NCBI GenBank assembly: GCA_021739635.1 | Contig: JAIPBH010000004.1 | Span: forward strand, 1-64,000 | DNA length: 64,000 nt | Direction of reading: 5' to 3' | Source of the DNA: Flavobacteriaceae bacterium | Lineage (GTDB): Bacteria > Bacteroidota > Bacteroidia > Flavobacteriales > Flavobacteriaceae | Part shown: positions 29,352-38,875 of the stretch, in pieces | How the letters are laid out: each line of letters begins with the position of its first letter | Position numbering within the stretch: position 1 is the stretch's first letter | Notes under the pieces: generated by a model | The model's input: the letters and a program-made list of their open reading frames with translations, nothing else | Told to the model about the DNA's origin: nothing | The model's database searches: none | Translations under genes and position numbers: made by a program

Positions 29352-29879
29352 ATGATTTTAAAGGTTTTTAAGGAAAAATCTAATAAAAAGTGCTTAAACA
29401 AAATGTTATTAAATCGTGACGTAATTGTCAATGATAGTAAGATTAAAAGTTTAGGTATTATTATTCATGTTGATGAAATTGATGACTTTGAATTATTTAG
29501 AGGATTGTATAAAGAATTAAAAATTCTACCAAATAATTTAAAAGTAATAGCTTACTCAAGCAGCAATAAAGATAAACTAAGTTCTTGGGATACATGCTTT
29601 AATAATAAAGATTTTGGCTGGAATGGTACTATTAAAAACGTTGAGTTAAAAACTTTTTTAGATACCAAATTTCATGCTTTAATAAGTTATTATGCTAACG
29701 ATGTGTTAGAACTAAAATTGTTAACTGTTTTATCTCAGGCACCATTTAAAATAGGCATTTTGCAAACCGATAATCGCATTAATGATTTAATAATAAAAAC
29801 CAATTCAAATGAGTTCAGCGTATTTAAACATGAACTTGTAAAATACTTAACTATATTAAAAAAAATTAAAAATGAATAG
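29352..29879 (+). CDS. DUF6913 protein
   Basis: The 175-residue protein matches a flavobacterial family I know as DUF6913, always found near dapA. It has a basic N-terminus ([14 protein letters not shown]), an alternating alpha/beta centre ([44 protein letters not shown]) and [20 protein letters not shown] near the end. No signal peptide or membrane helix. Function unknown; the fold looks like a small cytoplasmic alpha/beta domain. Its stop overlaps the dapA start by 8 nt, so the two are expressed together. Confidence 0.72.
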   Translation: MILKVFKEKSNKKCLNKMLLNRDVIVNDSKIKSLGIIIHVDEIDDFELFRGLYKELKILPNNLKVIAYSSSNKDKLSSWDTCFNNKDFGWNGTIKNVELKTFLDTKFHALISYYANDVLELKLLTVLSQAPFKIGILQTDNRINDLIIKTNSNEFSVFKHELVKYLTILKKIKNE

Positions 29880-30750
29880 TAAATTCCTAGGTACTGGAGT
29901 CGCTTTGGTAACACCTTTTAAATCCGACTTAAGTATTGATCATGAGGCATTAGCAAATATTGTTAATTTCAACGTAAATAACGGAACTGATTATCTTGTT
30001 ATTTGTGGTACAACAGGTGAAAGTGTAACCATAACAAAACAAGAAAAAAAGGATGTTATTGCAACGATTGCTAAGGCAAATAAAGGAAGATTGCCTATGG
30101 TTTTAGGTATTGGTGGAAATAATACAGCTCAAGTTATTGAAGAAATTAACGAAACAGATTTGAGTATTTTTGATGCCATTTTATCTGTATCGCCATATTA
30201 TAGCAAACCAACTCAAGAAGGTTTATATCAGCACTTCAAAGCCATTTCTGAAGCTTCACCAATAGATGTTATTTTATACAATGTACCTGGTAGAACTTCA
30301 AAAAATATGGAACCAGAAACCACACTAAGACTAGCAAACGATTTTAAAAATGTTGTTGCAGTTAAAGAAGCAGGTAATAATGTAGCTCAATATCTAAAAT
30401 TATTAAAAGACAAACCGGAAGATTTCCTAGTTATTTCAGGTGATGATGATTTAGCATTGGGTGTTGTTTTAGCTGGTGGTGCTGGCGTTATTTCTGTAAT
30501 AGGTCAGGCATTTCCAAAAGAATTTTCTCAAATGATTAAGTTAGGATTGCAAAAAGAGGTAAATCAGGCTTATGCTATTCATTATAAATTAATGGATGTT
30601 ATTGGATATATTTTTGAAGAAAACAATCCTGCTGGTATTAAAGCGGTGTTTGAAGCACTAAACTTATGTCAAGATACTGTAAGATTGCCATTAGTTCCTG
30701 CTTCAAATAAATTAAAAGAAAAAATAAAGAGTTTTATTGACAACTTTTAA
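29872..30750 (+). CDS. dapA: 4-hydroxy-tetrahydrodipicolinate synthase
   Basis: The 292-residue enzyme condenses pyruvate with aspartate semialdehyde, the first committed step to lysine and diaminopimelate. The Schiff-base lysine is K165 in [11 protein letters not shown]136 (YNVPGRTS) and the TTGE motif (47-50) complete the active site. [11 protein letters not shown] near 203-213 is also typical. Length and TIM-barrel pattern are normal. It overlaps the DUF6913 gene by 8 nt. With dapF at 12042 and mltG, it contributes to cell-wall supply, though it is not in the same operon. Confidence 0.97.
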   Translation: MNSKFLGTGVALVTPFKSDLSIDHEALANIVNFNVNNGTDYLVICGTTGESVTITKQEKKDVIATIAKANKGRLPMVLGIGGNNTAQVIEEINETDLSIFDAILSVSPYYSKPTQEGLYQHFKAISEASPIDVILYNVPGRTSKNMEPETTLRLANDFKNVVAVKEAGNNVAQYLKLLKDKPEDFLVISGDDDLALGVVLAGGAGVISVIGQAFPKEFSQMIKLGLQKEVNQAYAIHYKLMDVIGYIFEENNPAGIKAVFEALNLCQDTVRLPLVPASNKLKEKIKSFIDNF

Positions 30751-30843
30751 ATAAAAGTTAAAAATTACTTAAACACGGTGATTGCCATAAATCAAGGTTT
30801 ATTTTAGCTTAAAATAATATTTTTAAAATCCATATTAAAACCT

Positions 30844-30851
30844 TAATTTTG
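30844..30851 (+). promoter_or_regulatory. bamD -7 box
   Basis: TAATTTTG ends 18 nt before the bamD ATG. No TTTG at -33 was found. It shows that bamD can be transcribed separately from dapA, which ends 94 nt upstream. Confidence 0.5.
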
Positions 30852-30869
30852 CAAACTGTTTTTCAATTT

Positions 30870-31691
30870 ATGAAGAAGTATATTTACATAGTAATAGTAT
30901 TATTAACTTTAAGCGCTTGTAGCGAATATCAAAAGGCCTTAAAATCTGAAGATACCGCAACAAAATTTAAGTTAGGGGAAGAGTTATATAATGCTGGCAA
31001 GTACGAAAAAGCTAATAAACTTTTTGCTCAAATTGTACCTGATTATAGAGGAAAACCACAAGCAGAAAAATTAATGTATTTGTATTCTCAGTCATTTTAT
31101 AAAATGAAAGATTATTACATCTCAGGATATCAATTTGAGCGTTTTGCTTCTAGTTACCCTAAAAGTGAAAAATTAGCAGAAGCAACTTTTTTAAGTGCAA
31201 AAAGTAATTATATGCTGTCTCCGGTTTATACTAAAGATCAAAAGGAAACAAAACAAGCTATTGAAAAACTTCAAGAATTTATCAATTTATTTCCTGATTC
31301 AGAATTTGTACCAGAAGCCAATGCTTTAGTAAAAGAGTTAGATTATAAACTAGAATTAAAAGCCTTTAGCATTGCCAAACAATATAAAGATATAGCTCCG
31401 GGATACACCAAAGATTTTCAAGCAGCTATTAAATCTTTTGATAATTTTCTTTTTGAGTTTCCAGGTTCTACTTTGCGTGAAGATGCTTTGTTTCACAGAT
31501 TTGATGCTATATATCAAGAAGCAATAAATAGTGTTGAATATAAAAAACAAGGAAGATTGAATGCAGCCAAAGTGAGTGCCGATGCATTTAAAAAATCATA
31601 TCCGAATTCAAAGCATATGGATGAGGTAAATACAATGTCTCAAAAAATTGAAGAAGAATTAAAAAATTATAGTAATAAAGTTAATATATAA
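30870..31691 (+). CDS. bamD: Outer-membrane assembly lipoprotein BamD
   Basis: From the ATG at 30870 the protein has 273 residues with a lipobox (LTLSACSEYQK; cysteine at about 17). The remainder is a chain of TPR-like helices (KLGEELYNAGKYEKANKLF, YSQSFYKMKDYYISGYQFERF, AIEKLQEFINLFPDSEFVPEA), the layout of BamD, which with BamA inserts beta-barrel proteins in the outer membrane. An in-frame earlier codon at 30849 overlaps the -7 box. Position before rpoZ, coaBC, DUF4835 and recN is a conserved Bacteroidota cluster as I recall. Confidence 0.93.
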   Translation: MKKYIYIVIVLLTLSACSEYQKALKSEDTATKFKLGEELYNAGKYEKANKLFAQIVPDYRGKPQAEKLMYLYSQSFYKMKDYYISGYQFERFASSYPKSEKLAEATFLSAKSNYMLSPVYTKDQKETKQAIEKLQEFINLFPDSEFVPEANALVKELDYKLELKAFSIAKQYKDIAPGYTKDFQAAIKSFDNFLFEFPGSTLREDALFHRFDAIYQEAINSVEYKKQGRLNAAKVSADAFKKSYPNSKHMDEVNTMSQKIEEELKNYSNKVNI

Positions 31692-31791
31692 TGAAAGCTT
31701 TATATTCCATAAATTATTAAACTTACAAAATAATAATTTAAGGAACATAAAAGTTTATATGTGACAAATAAGATTCAATAAAAAGTAACAC

Positions 31792-32127
31792 ATGAAAATA
31801 GATTTAAAAAAAACCAATGCTCCTGTTAATACTATTACGTATGACAGAAATCAAATTGATGAAGCTACAGAAAATATCTATGAGTCAATATCAATCATTT
31901 CAAGACGTGCAGAGCAAATTAATTCAGAAATTAAAAGAGAATTAATTGATAAGTTAGAAGAATTTGCTACTTACAATGATAGTCTTGAAGAAATTTTTGA
32001 AAACAAAGAGCAAATCGAGGTGTCTAAATTTTACGAAAAATTACCAAAACCTCATGCATTAGCTGTTCAAGAATGGCTAACAGATAAAATTTATTTTAGA
32101 AATACTGAGGAAGATACTCAGGAATAA
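31792..32127 (+). CDS. rpoZ: RNA polymerase omega subunit (Rpb6-like)
   Basis: The 111-residue protein is the Bacteroidota form of omega: ITYDRNQIDEATENIYESISIISRRAEQI in two blocks (about 18-46) is the helix that contacts the beta' subunit. The C-terminal part (KLPKPHALAVQEWLTDKIYFR) is an extension typical of this phylum. Omega helps assemble and stabilise RNA polymerase. It lies 100 nt downstream of bamD and 7 nt upstream of coaBC. Confidence 0.88.
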   Translation: MKIDLKKTNAPVNTITYDRNQIDEATENIYESISIISRRAEQINSEIKRELIDKLEEFATYNDSLEEIFENKEQIEVSKFYEKLPKPHALAVQEWLTDKIYFRNTEEDTQE

Positions 32128-32134
32128 TTTCACC

Positions 32135-33346
32135 ATGTCAATATTAAGCGGCAAAAATATACTTTTAGGCATTAGTGCTGGTATAGCCGCTTATAAAACA
32201 GCTTCGTTAGTTAGGTTATTTGTAAAGGTAGGTGCCAATGTAAAAGTGGTGATGACACCAGCTTCAAAAGAATTTGTTACGCCTTTAACCTTATCAACAC
32301 TTTCAAAAAATCCAGTATTTTCATCATTTACTTCAGATGATGACGATAATGCTGTTTGGAACAGTCATGTAGAATTAGGTCTTTGGGCCGATTTAATGAT
32401 AATAGCTCCAGCAACAGCTAATACCTTATCAAAAATGTCAAATGGCGTTTGTGATAATTTATTATTAGCAACTTATCTATCAGCAAAATGCCCCGTTTAC
32501 TTTGCTCCAGCAATGGATTTAGATATGTATAAACATCCTTCTACAACACGTTCTTTTCATGTTTTAAAGAGTTTTGGAAATATTATAATTCCAGCAACCA
32601 GTGGAGAATTAGCAAGCGGATTGGTAGGAGAAGGCAGAATGGCTGAACCTGAAGATATTCTTACTTTTATTGAAAATAATATCTTGGATAATCTTCCTCT
32701 CAAAGGAAAAAAAGTACTTATTACTGCTGGACCAACTTATGAAGCCATTGATCCAGTAAGATTTATAGGGAATCATTCAAGCGGAAAAATGGGTTTTGAA
32801 ATAGCCAAAGCAGCAGCAAATTTAGGAGCTGAGGTGATTTTAATATCTGGCCCAACAGCACAAACAGTTTCTCATAGTTTGATTAAAGTTGTTTCTGTTG
32901 TTTCTTCTGAAGACATGTATAATGCCGTGCATATATATTATAATGAAGTTGATATAGCTATTCTTTCAGCCGCTGTAGCCGACTTTAAACCTAAACAAGT
33001 TGCTTCTCAGAAAATAAAAAAGAAGGAAAACACGTTAACATTAGAATTAGAAAAAACTAAAGATATTTTAGCATCTTTAGGAGCTATTAAAAAGCAGCAA
33101 TTTTTAGTTGGATTTGCATTAGAAACTCATGATGAATTAGAACATGCAAAAGGAAAATTAAAAGCTAAGAATTTAAATTTAATTGTTTTAAATTCGTTAA
33201 ACGATAAAGGTGCAGGTTTTCAAACCGAAACCAATAAAGTAACGTTTATTGATGATAAAGAACATATAACTGAATTTCAATTGAAATCTAAAGCAGATGT
33301 GGCAAAAGATTTAATGAATGAAATTATAAAACAAATGAATGCGTAA
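32135..33346 (+). CDS. coaBC: Bifunctional CoaBC (phosphopantothenoylcysteine synthetase/decarboxylase)
   Basis: The 403-residue enzyme makes 4'-phosphopantetheine from phosphopantothenate and cysteine in two steps of coenzyme A synthesis. The N-terminal CoaC flavoprotein half has GISAGIAAYKTASLVR, NSHVELGLWADLMIIAPATANTL in two parts (catalytic His) and FAPAMDLDMYKHPS. The C-terminal CoaB half starts near 188 with KKVLITAGPTYEAIDPVRFI and NHSSGKMGFEIA. The stop overlaps the DUF4835 start by 8 nt. Another CoA gene, coaE, lies at 38876. Confidence 0.96.
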   Translation: MSILSGKNILLGISAGIAAYKTASLVRLFVKVGANVKVVMTPASKEFVTPLTLSTLSKNPVFSSFTSDDDDNAVWNSHVELGLWADLMIIAPATANTLSKMSNGVCDNLLLATYLSAKCPVYFAPAMDLDMYKHPSTTRSFHVLKSFGNIIIPATSGELASGLVGEGRMAEPEDILTFIENNILDNLPLKGKKVLITAGPTYEAIDPVRFIGNHSSGKMGFEIAKAAANLGAEVILISGPTAQTVSHSLIKVVSVVSSEDMYNAVHIYYNEVDIAILSAAVADFKPKQVASQKIKKKENTLTLELEKTKDILASLGAIKKQQFLVGFALETHDELEHAKGKLKAKNLNLIVLNSLNDKGAGFQTETNKVTFIDDKEHITEFQLKSKADVAKDLMNEIIKQMNA

Positions 33347-34226
33347 CATCTTATTTATCTTATTTCTTTCTTTTGGTTTAACAAGTTTTTCACAAGAACT
33401 TAATTGTAGTGTTGTGGTCAATGCCCAGCAAACAGGTAGTGAGAATTTAACAATTTTCAAAACTTTAGAAAAGCAATTAACAGAGTTTGTAAATAATACG
33501 AAATGGACAAATAGAACGTTTGCACCACAAGAGCGCATTAATTGTAGTATGGTAATTAGTATTACAAATTACAGCGGAGAAGCTTTTCAAGGAACCATTC
33601 AAGTGCAATCTTCAAGGCCAGTTTACGGCTCATCTTACAGTACACCACTTTATAATGTTAATGATAAAGACTTTACTTTTAGATATTTAGAATTTCAAAA
33701 CCTAATTTTTAATCCAACTCAATTTGAATCAAACTTAGTATCTGCCGTAGCATTTCATATTTATATGGTTTTGGCGTTGGATGCAGATTCTTTTTCAAAA
33801 AATGGAGGTGATGTTTACTTAAAACAAGCACAAGCCATTGTAAATTATTCTCAACAAGAGAATTATAAAGGATGGAAACTTGAAGATGGTTTACAAAGTA
33901 GATTCGCTTTAATTGACAACATAGTATCACCTACATTTAAGGAGTACAGAGATGTGATGTATAGCTACCATAGAGAAGGATTAGATGTTATGAGTGAGAA
34001 TGCCAAACAAGCCAAGGAAAAAATTGCAGCTTCTTTAAAGCCGTTTGAAGCTATGAATAGCAGAAGACCCAATTCATTTCTTTTACGTACTTTTTTTGAT
34101 GCCAAGTCAGATGAAATTGAACAAATTTTTAGCGATGGACCAAGCGTTAATATTGCTAGTTTTCAAGAAACCTTACAAAAAGTAGCTCCAACCTATGCAA
34201 GCAAATGGAGAAATATTAAATTTTAA
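33339..34226 (+). CDS. DUF4835 exported protein
   Basis: The 295-residue protein has a signal peptide (NILFILFLSFGLTSFSQ, cut near 19) followed by ELNCSVVVNAQQTG, the usual beginning of DUF4835 in Bacteroidota. Further family blocks seen are NRTFAPQERINCSMVISI, VSAVAFHIYMVLALDADSFS and NSRRPNSFLLRTFFDAKSDE. It should be periplasmic or outer-membrane associated. Function is unknown. It starts within the last codons of coaBC (8-nt overlap), and recN follows. Conserved linkage between coaBC and recN suggests a useful but unidentified housekeeping role. Confidence 0.88.
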   Translation: MRNILFILFLSFGLTSFSQELNCSVVVNAQQTGSENLTIFKTLEKQLTEFVNNTKWTNRTFAPQERINCSMVISITNYSGEAFQGTIQVQSSRPVYGSSYSTPLYNVNDKDFTFRYLEFQNLIFNPTQFESNLVSAVAFHIYMVLALDADSFSKNGGDVYLKQAQAIVNYSQQENYKGWKLEDGLQSRFALIDNIVSPTFKEYRDVMYSYHREGLDVMSENAKQAKEKIAASLKPFEAMNSRRPNSFLLRTFFDAKSDEIEQIFSDGPSVNIASFQETLQKVAPTYASKWRNIKF

Positions 34227-34288
34227 GTTGTTTTAAAATTAAAACTCAACTATCTTTAGTTTCATAATTTTTAATCTGTTTATCAAAG

Positions 34289-35941
34289 TTGCTAACCTCA
34301 TTATCTATACAGAATTACGCTTTAATTGATAATCTTCATGTTGATTTCAATAACGGATTATCAATAATTACTGGTGAAACTGGTGCCGGAAAATCCATTT
34401 TATTAGGCGGTTTATCCTTAATTCTAGGAAAACGTGCCGATTTAAGTAGTTTAAAAGATACTTCACAAAAATGTATTATTGAAGCTGTTTTTGATGTATC
34501 TAATTATAATCTTAAATCACTTTTTGAATCAGAAGATTGTGATTATGAAAATCAAACCATCATCAGAAGAGAAATTTTGCCATCTGGAAAATCAAGAGCT
34601 TTTGTTAATGATTCACCTGTTAATCTTAATAATTTACAAGTTATTGGTGAGCGTTTAATTGATATTCATTCGCAGCACCAAACCATGCAATTGGTAAGCA
34701 ATGATTTTCAATTTCAAGTGATTGATGCTTTAGCAAATAACGATGACTTTCTTCAACAATACAAAACAGAACTAAAAGAGTATAAAACACTTCAAAAAGA
34801 ACTTAAGGAATTACTTGTTTTTCAAGCAGAAGCCATTAAAGAGCATGATTACAATTTGTTTTTATTAAATGAATTAATAGAAGCCAATCTTATTGAAGGT
34901 GAACTTGAATTGCTTGAAGAAGAACATGAAACACTAAGTAATGTTGAAGCCATAAAAGAAAAACTATCAGAATCTTACCAACTTTTAAATGATGAGCAAA
35001 TCGGTGTATTGACGTCACTTAAGGAATTAAAAAACAATTTCTTAAAGTTAAAAAGTTATTCATCAAAATATGAAGATTTGTTTCATAGAGTAGAAAGTAG
35101 TTTTATTGAAATAGATGATGTTTACAGAGAAATTGACAGAATGTATGATACTCTTGAAGCAGACCCTAAACGTTTAGAAGAAGTCAATTCTAAGTTATTA
35201 AAAATTAATAATTTATTACAAAAACACACGGCTAATGATATTTCTGAACTTATTAAGATTAAAAATCATTTAGATGAAAAAGTATTAATTACTGAAAATC
35301 TTGATGATACCATTCAAAAAAAGCATAAAGAAATAGAGCTTAAAACGGTTCAATTAGATACTATTGCTAATCAAATTCATACCAATAGAGAAACCGCTAT
35401 ACCAAATTTGATTTCTCAATTAGAAACTATTTTAAGTAGTTTGGGTATGCCTAATGCACAATTTAAAATTGAATGTGTTTTTGGTGATAGTTTTTACTCT
35501 AACGGAAAAGATGAGCTTTCTTTTTTGTTTTCGGCAAATAAAGGCGGACAGTTTAATGAGCTTAAAAAAGCAGCTTCTGGTGGTGAATTATCTAGAATTA
35601 TGTTAGCTATTAAATCGGTGCTTTCAAAATATATTCAGTTGCCAACTATTATTTTTGATGAAATTGACACAGGTGTTTCAGGTGAAATTTCAAATAAAAT
35701 GGGAGATATTATGTTGCTTATGAGCAAAACCATGCAAGTCATTTCAATCACCCATTTGCCTCAAATAGCCGCTAAAGGTCACACGCATTTTAAAGTATAT
35801 AAAGAAGATATTAATGAGGTAACAACAACCAATTTAAAAAAGTTAAATCATGACGAGCGCATTGTTGAAATTGCGCAAATGTTAGGAGGTTTAGAAATGT
35901 CATCTTCTGCCATTGCACATGCAAAAGAATTATTGAATTAA
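34289..35941 (+). CDS. recN: DNA repair ATPase RecN
   Basis: The 550-residue SMC-like protein helps repair double-strand breaks. Walker A is GETGAGKS (29-36), the ABC-type signature ASGGELSRIMLAIKSVL is near 430, Walker B TIIFDEIDTGVSG follows, and a long coiled coil fills about 155-360. The start is a TTG at 34289, because LTSLSIQNYALIDN is the standard RecN N-terminus and no ATG precedes it. A weak -7-like TATCTTTA lies about 30 nt upstream. It ends the bamD-to-recN gene run; fabI has its own promoter overlapping the recN end. Confidence 0.95.
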   Translation: MLTSLSIQNYALIDNLHVDFNNGLSIITGETGAGKSILLGGLSLILGKRADLSSLKDTSQKCIIEAVFDVSNYNLKSLFESEDCDYENQTIIRREILPSGKSRAFVNDSPVNLNNLQVIGERLIDIHSQHQTMQLVSNDFQFQVIDALANNDDFLQQYKTELKEYKTLQKELKELLVFQAEAIKEHDYNLFLLNELIEANLIEGELELLEEEHETLSNVEAIKEKLSESYQLLNDEQIGVLTSLKELKNNFLKLKSYSSKYEDLFHRVESSFIEIDDVYREIDRMYDTLEADPKRLEEVNSKLLKINNLLQKHTANDISELIKIKNHLDEKVLITENLDDTIQKKHKEIELKTVQLDTIANQIHTNRETAIPNLISQLETILSSLGMPNAQFKIECVFGDSFYSNGKDELSFLFSANKGGQFNELKKAASGGELSRIMLAIKSVLSKYIQLPTIIFDEIDTGVSGEISNKMGDIMLLMSKTMQVISITHLPQIAAKGHTHFKVYKEDINEVTTTNLKKLNHDERIVEIAQMLGGLEMSSSAIAHAKELLN

Positions 35942-35944
35942 TTG

Positions 35945-35952
35945 TATCTTTG
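35945..35952 (+). promoter_or_regulatory. fabI -7 box
   Basis: TATCTTTG, matching TAnnTTTG, begins 4 nt after the recN stop codon and is 47 nt before the fabI ATG. No -33 TTTG at the usual distance. Confidence 0.5.
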
Positions 35953-35998
35953 ACCACTTATTAAACAAATTAACGAATCAACATATAAACTAAAAAGC

Positions 35999-36814
35999 AT
36001 GTCATATAATTTACTAAAAGGAAAGAAGGGAATCATTTTTGGAGCTTTAGACTCAAACTCAATTGCTTGGAAAACAGCTGAACGTGTTCATGAAGAAGGT
36101 GGACAATTTGTTTTAACAAACGCACCAGTAGCCATGCGTATGGGACAAATTAATGAATTAGCTGAAAAAACAGGTTCTCAAATCATTCCTGCTGATGCAA
36201 CTTCTTTAGAAGATTTAGAAAATTTAGTAGCAAAATCAATGGAAATTCTTGGCGGAAAAATTGATTTTGTATTGCATTCTATTGGAATGTCTATCAATGT
36301 TCGTAAAGGAAAACATTACACCGATCAAAACTATGAATGGACACAAAAAGGAACAGATGTTTCTGCAATGTCTTTCCATAAAGTAATGCAAACGCTTTAC
36401 AAAGCAGATGCTATGAATGAATGGGGAAGTATTGTTGCTTTAAGTTATATGGCTGCCCAACGTGTATTTCCAGATTATAATGATATGGCCGATAATAAAG
36501 CGTATTTAGAAAGTATTGCGCGTAGTTTTGGCTATTTTTTTGGAAGAGATAAAAAGGTTCGTGTCAATACCATTTCACAATCGCCAACACCAACAACGGC
36601 TGGAAGTGGTGTAAAAGGTTTTGACGGTTTTATTGCGTATGCTGATAAAATGTCGCCACTTGGTAATGCTACAGCTTTAGATTGTGCTAATTATACAGTA
36701 TCTTTATTTAGTGATTTAACTAAACGTGTAACACTACAAAATCTTTATAATGATGGCGGTTTTAGTAACATGGGCGTAAGTGATGCCGTTATGGAAACAT
36801 TTATGAAAGAATAA
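35999..36814 (+). CDS. fabI: Enoyl-ACP reductase (NADH) FabI
   Basis: The 271-residue short-chain dehydrogenase reduces enoyl-ACP in the last step of each fatty-acid elongation cycle. The N-terminus KGKKGIIFGALDSNSIAWKTA is the FabI-type nucleotide-binding loop, with the long SIAW gap in place of TGxxxGIG. The active-site tyrosine and lysine are in FPDYNDMADNKAYL (Y160, then six residues, K167), with Y150 upstream, as in other FabI proteins. ISQSPTPTTAGSGVKGF is the substrate-loop region. It is transcribed alone, between its own -7 box and terminator. Confidence 0.95.
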   Translation: MSYNLLKGKKGIIFGALDSNSIAWKTAERVHEEGGQFVLTNAPVAMRMGQINELAEKTGSQIIPADATSLEDLENLVAKSMEILGGKIDFVLHSIGMSINVRKGKHYTDQNYEWTQKGTDVSAMSFHKVMQTLYKADAMNEWGSIVALSYMAAQRVFPDYNDMADNKAYLESIARSFGYFFGRDKKVRVNTISQSPTPTTAGSGVKGFDGFIAYADKMSPLGNATALDCANYTVSLFSDLTKRVTLQNLYNDGGFSNMGVSDAVMETFMKE

Positions 36815-36837
36815 TTTTTACATTGATAATATAAACT

Positions 36838-36864
36838 AGCCACCAATAAAACGGTGGCTTTTTT
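36838..36864 (+). terminator. Terminator of fabI
   Basis: AGCCACC (36838-36844) pairs with GGTGGCT (36853-36859) and is followed by a T-run to 36864. The next gene's -7 box starts 12 nt later. Confidence 0.9.
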
Positions 36865-36876
36865 GATTGGTTTAGT

Positions 36877-36884
36877 TACATTTG
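36877..36884 (+). promoter_or_regulatory. -7 box directly before the glycosyltransferase start
   Basis: TACATTTG ends exactly 4 nt before the ATG at 36889. With a terminator just upstream, this must be the promoter of the gene, so the mRNA probably starts at or next to the A of ATG. Confidence 0.6.
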
Positions 36885-36888
36885 TATT

Positions 36889-37896
36889 ATGCAATTACAG
36901 GTTTCATTTATCATTCCAGTTTTTAATCGTCCTGACGAAATACAAGAGCTTTTACAAAGTTTTACGGAGTTAAAAACTAATGAAAATTATGAAATTGTCA
37001 TTGTTGAAGATGGTTCAACTATGTCTTCAAAACAAGTTGTTGAAACGTTTAAGAATAAACTCCATATTTCTTATTTTGTAAAAGAAAATTCTGGACCAGG
37101 TGATTCCAGAAATTTTGGAATGAATCATGCTAAAGGAAATTACTTTATCATTTTAGATTCTGATTGTGTTTTACCTTCAAATTATTTAGATGAAGTTTTA
37201 AATAGCTTAAAAGATGATTATGTTGATTGTTTTGGTGGACCAGATACAGCTCACGAATCATTTTCAAACCTTCAAAAAGCTATTAATTTTTCCATGACGT
37301 CGTTCATCACTACTGGTGGTATTCGTGGCAATAAAAACAGTGTGAACAGATTTCAGCCAAGAAGTTTTAACATGGGAATTTCAAAAAAAGCATTTGAAGA
37401 CTCAAAAGGTTTTGGAAGCATTCATCCAGGTGAAGATCCAGATTTAACTATAAGACTTTGGAATTTAGGATATACAACAAAATTAATTCCCAATGCTTTT
37501 GTGTTTCATAAAAGACGCATTTCTTGGCAAAAATTTTACAAGCAAGTATATAAATTTGGGTTGGTTAGACCCATTTTAAATCAATGGCATCCAAGTACAA
37601 AAAAAATCACCTATTGGTTTCCTACGTTGTTTTGTTTAGGTTTATTAACAAGCATAGCCTTATTTTTAATAAATTTTAAATGGGCTTTATTGGTTTATAT
37701 CGTGTATGTTTTAATAACGTTTATTTCGGCTTTGGCAGTAACTAAAAAATTAACGGTGGCATTGCTTTCAATGTTGGCAATTTTAGTGCAATTTTTTGGG
37801 TATGGTTATGGTTTTGTAAAATCAACGGTATGGTTAAATATTTCAAACAAGAAGCCAGAAATACTTTTTCCTGAGTTATTTTTTAAAATAAAATGA
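36889..37896 (+). CDS. Family 2 glycosyltransferase, membrane-anchored
   Basis: The 335-residue protein has a GT-A catalytic domain: VSFIIPVFNRPDEIQELLQS at the N-terminus, IVEDGST, GPGDSRNFGMNHAKGNYF, the metal-binding ILDSDCVLPS (about 88-97), and GEDPDLTIRLWNLGY in place of the GGFDE/ED acceptor loop. Two to three membrane helices follow near residues 245-320. It transfers a sugar from a nucleotide donor to a lipid or glycan; identity unknown. Its promoter sits against the ATG. The stop overlaps the YbbR gene by 4 nt. Confidence 0.92.
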   Translation: MQLQVSFIIPVFNRPDEIQELLQSFTELKTNENYEIVIVEDGSTMSSKQVVETFKNKLHISYFVKENSGPGDSRNFGMNHAKGNYFIILDSDCVLPSNYLDEVLNSLKDDYVDCFGGPDTAHESFSNLQKAINFSMTSFITTGGIRGNKNSVNRFQPRSFNMGISKKAFEDSKGFGSIHPGEDPDLTIRLWNLGYTTKLIPNAFVFHKRRISWQKFYKQVYKFGLVRPILNQWHPSTKKITYWFPTLFCLGLLTSIALFLINFKWALLVYIVYVLITFISALAVTKKLTVALLSMLAILVQFFGYGYGFVKSTVWLNISNKKPEILFPELFFKIK

Positions 37897-38858
37897 TAAA
37901 AAAGTTAAAAACAAATACTATTCCTAGTATAAAGAACAGAAAAATAAATGTGTTTTTTTTGTTTCTATTATTGTCGTTTATAATTTTAATTTTTTCAAAA
38001 TTATCAAAGGATTTTACAAATACGATTGTTTTTGATATTCATAAAATTAATGTACCTAAAGAATACGTGATTTTAAATGATTCAAATCAAAAGTTACATA
38101 TCACATTAAAAACACATGGTTTTAATTGGCTTAAATACTATATTTCAAAACCCGAAATAACCATTGATTTTTCAAAAGATGTTAAAAAAAGTGCTAATTC
38201 ATATGTTTGGGATAACTCTAAAATTTTTATAAATAGAGAATTAGAATTTGGAAATCAAGTAGAATTACTTAACGTAAATCCTGATAAACTTTATTTTAAG
38301 TTTGATGTTAATTCTATAAAAAATGTTCCGGTAGTTGTTAATGCCGATATTCAGTTTACTCCAGGTTATGATGCGTTTAATTTAAGTAAAATTCAACCAG
38401 ATTCCATTCAAATAGTTGGCCCAAAGGAATTGGTAAACCATATTAAAAGTATAGAAACAGAAAAAATTACTTTAGAAAACATAAAATCAGATGTGTTAAA
38501 GCGTGTAAAACTAAAAATACCTAAGAACAACAATGATTTAATTTTTTCAAATGATGAAGTAAGTTTAAGCTTAAAAGTTGAAAAGTTTACCGAAGGAACT
38601 TTAAAAGTGCCCATCATATTAACAAATGTTCCAGATAATTTGAGTATTAAATATTTTCCCAAAACCATCAATGTTATTTACTATACCAGCCTTAATAACT
38701 TTAATGAAATTTCGGCTAAAGATTTTAAAGTAATCTGTGATTTTAGTAAAGTTAGTGACAGTCAAACATTTTTATTACCAGAATTAAATAAAACCACAAA
38801 TAAAGTTAAAACGGCAAAAATTAACGAACAGCACATTGAGTTTATAATAACTGAATAA
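37893..38858 (+). CDS. YbbR-domain membrane protein
   Basis: The 321-residue protein has one N-terminal membrane helix (about 18-40, INVFFLFLLLSFIILIFS) and then YbbR-like beta repeats in the periplasm (VVVNADIQFTPGYD, IQIVGPKELVNHI, VPIILTNVPDNL). In Firmicutes a YbbR protein (CdaR) regulates diadenylate cyclase CdaA; here no cdaA is adjacent, so that role is only a possibility. It overlaps the glycosyltransferase by 4 nt and is followed after 17 nt by coaE, so the three are likely one transcript. Confidence 0.83.
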   Translation: MIKKLKTNTIPSIKNRKINVFFLFLLLSFIILIFSKLSKDFTNTIVFDIHKINVPKEYVILNDSNQKLHITLKTHGFNWLKYYISKPEITIDFSKDVKKSANSYVWDNSKIFINRELEFGNQVELLNVNPDKLYFKFDVNSIKNVPVVVNADIQFTPGYDAFNLSKIQPDSIQIVGPKELVNHIKSIETEKITLENIKSDVLKRVKLKIPKNNNDLIFSNDEVSLSLKVEKFTEGTLKVPIILTNVPDNLSIKYFPKTINVIYYTSLNNFNEISAKDFKVICDFSKVSDSQTFLLPELNKTTNKVKTAKINEQHIEFIITE

Positions 38859-38875
38859 CAATTATTAAAAAAATC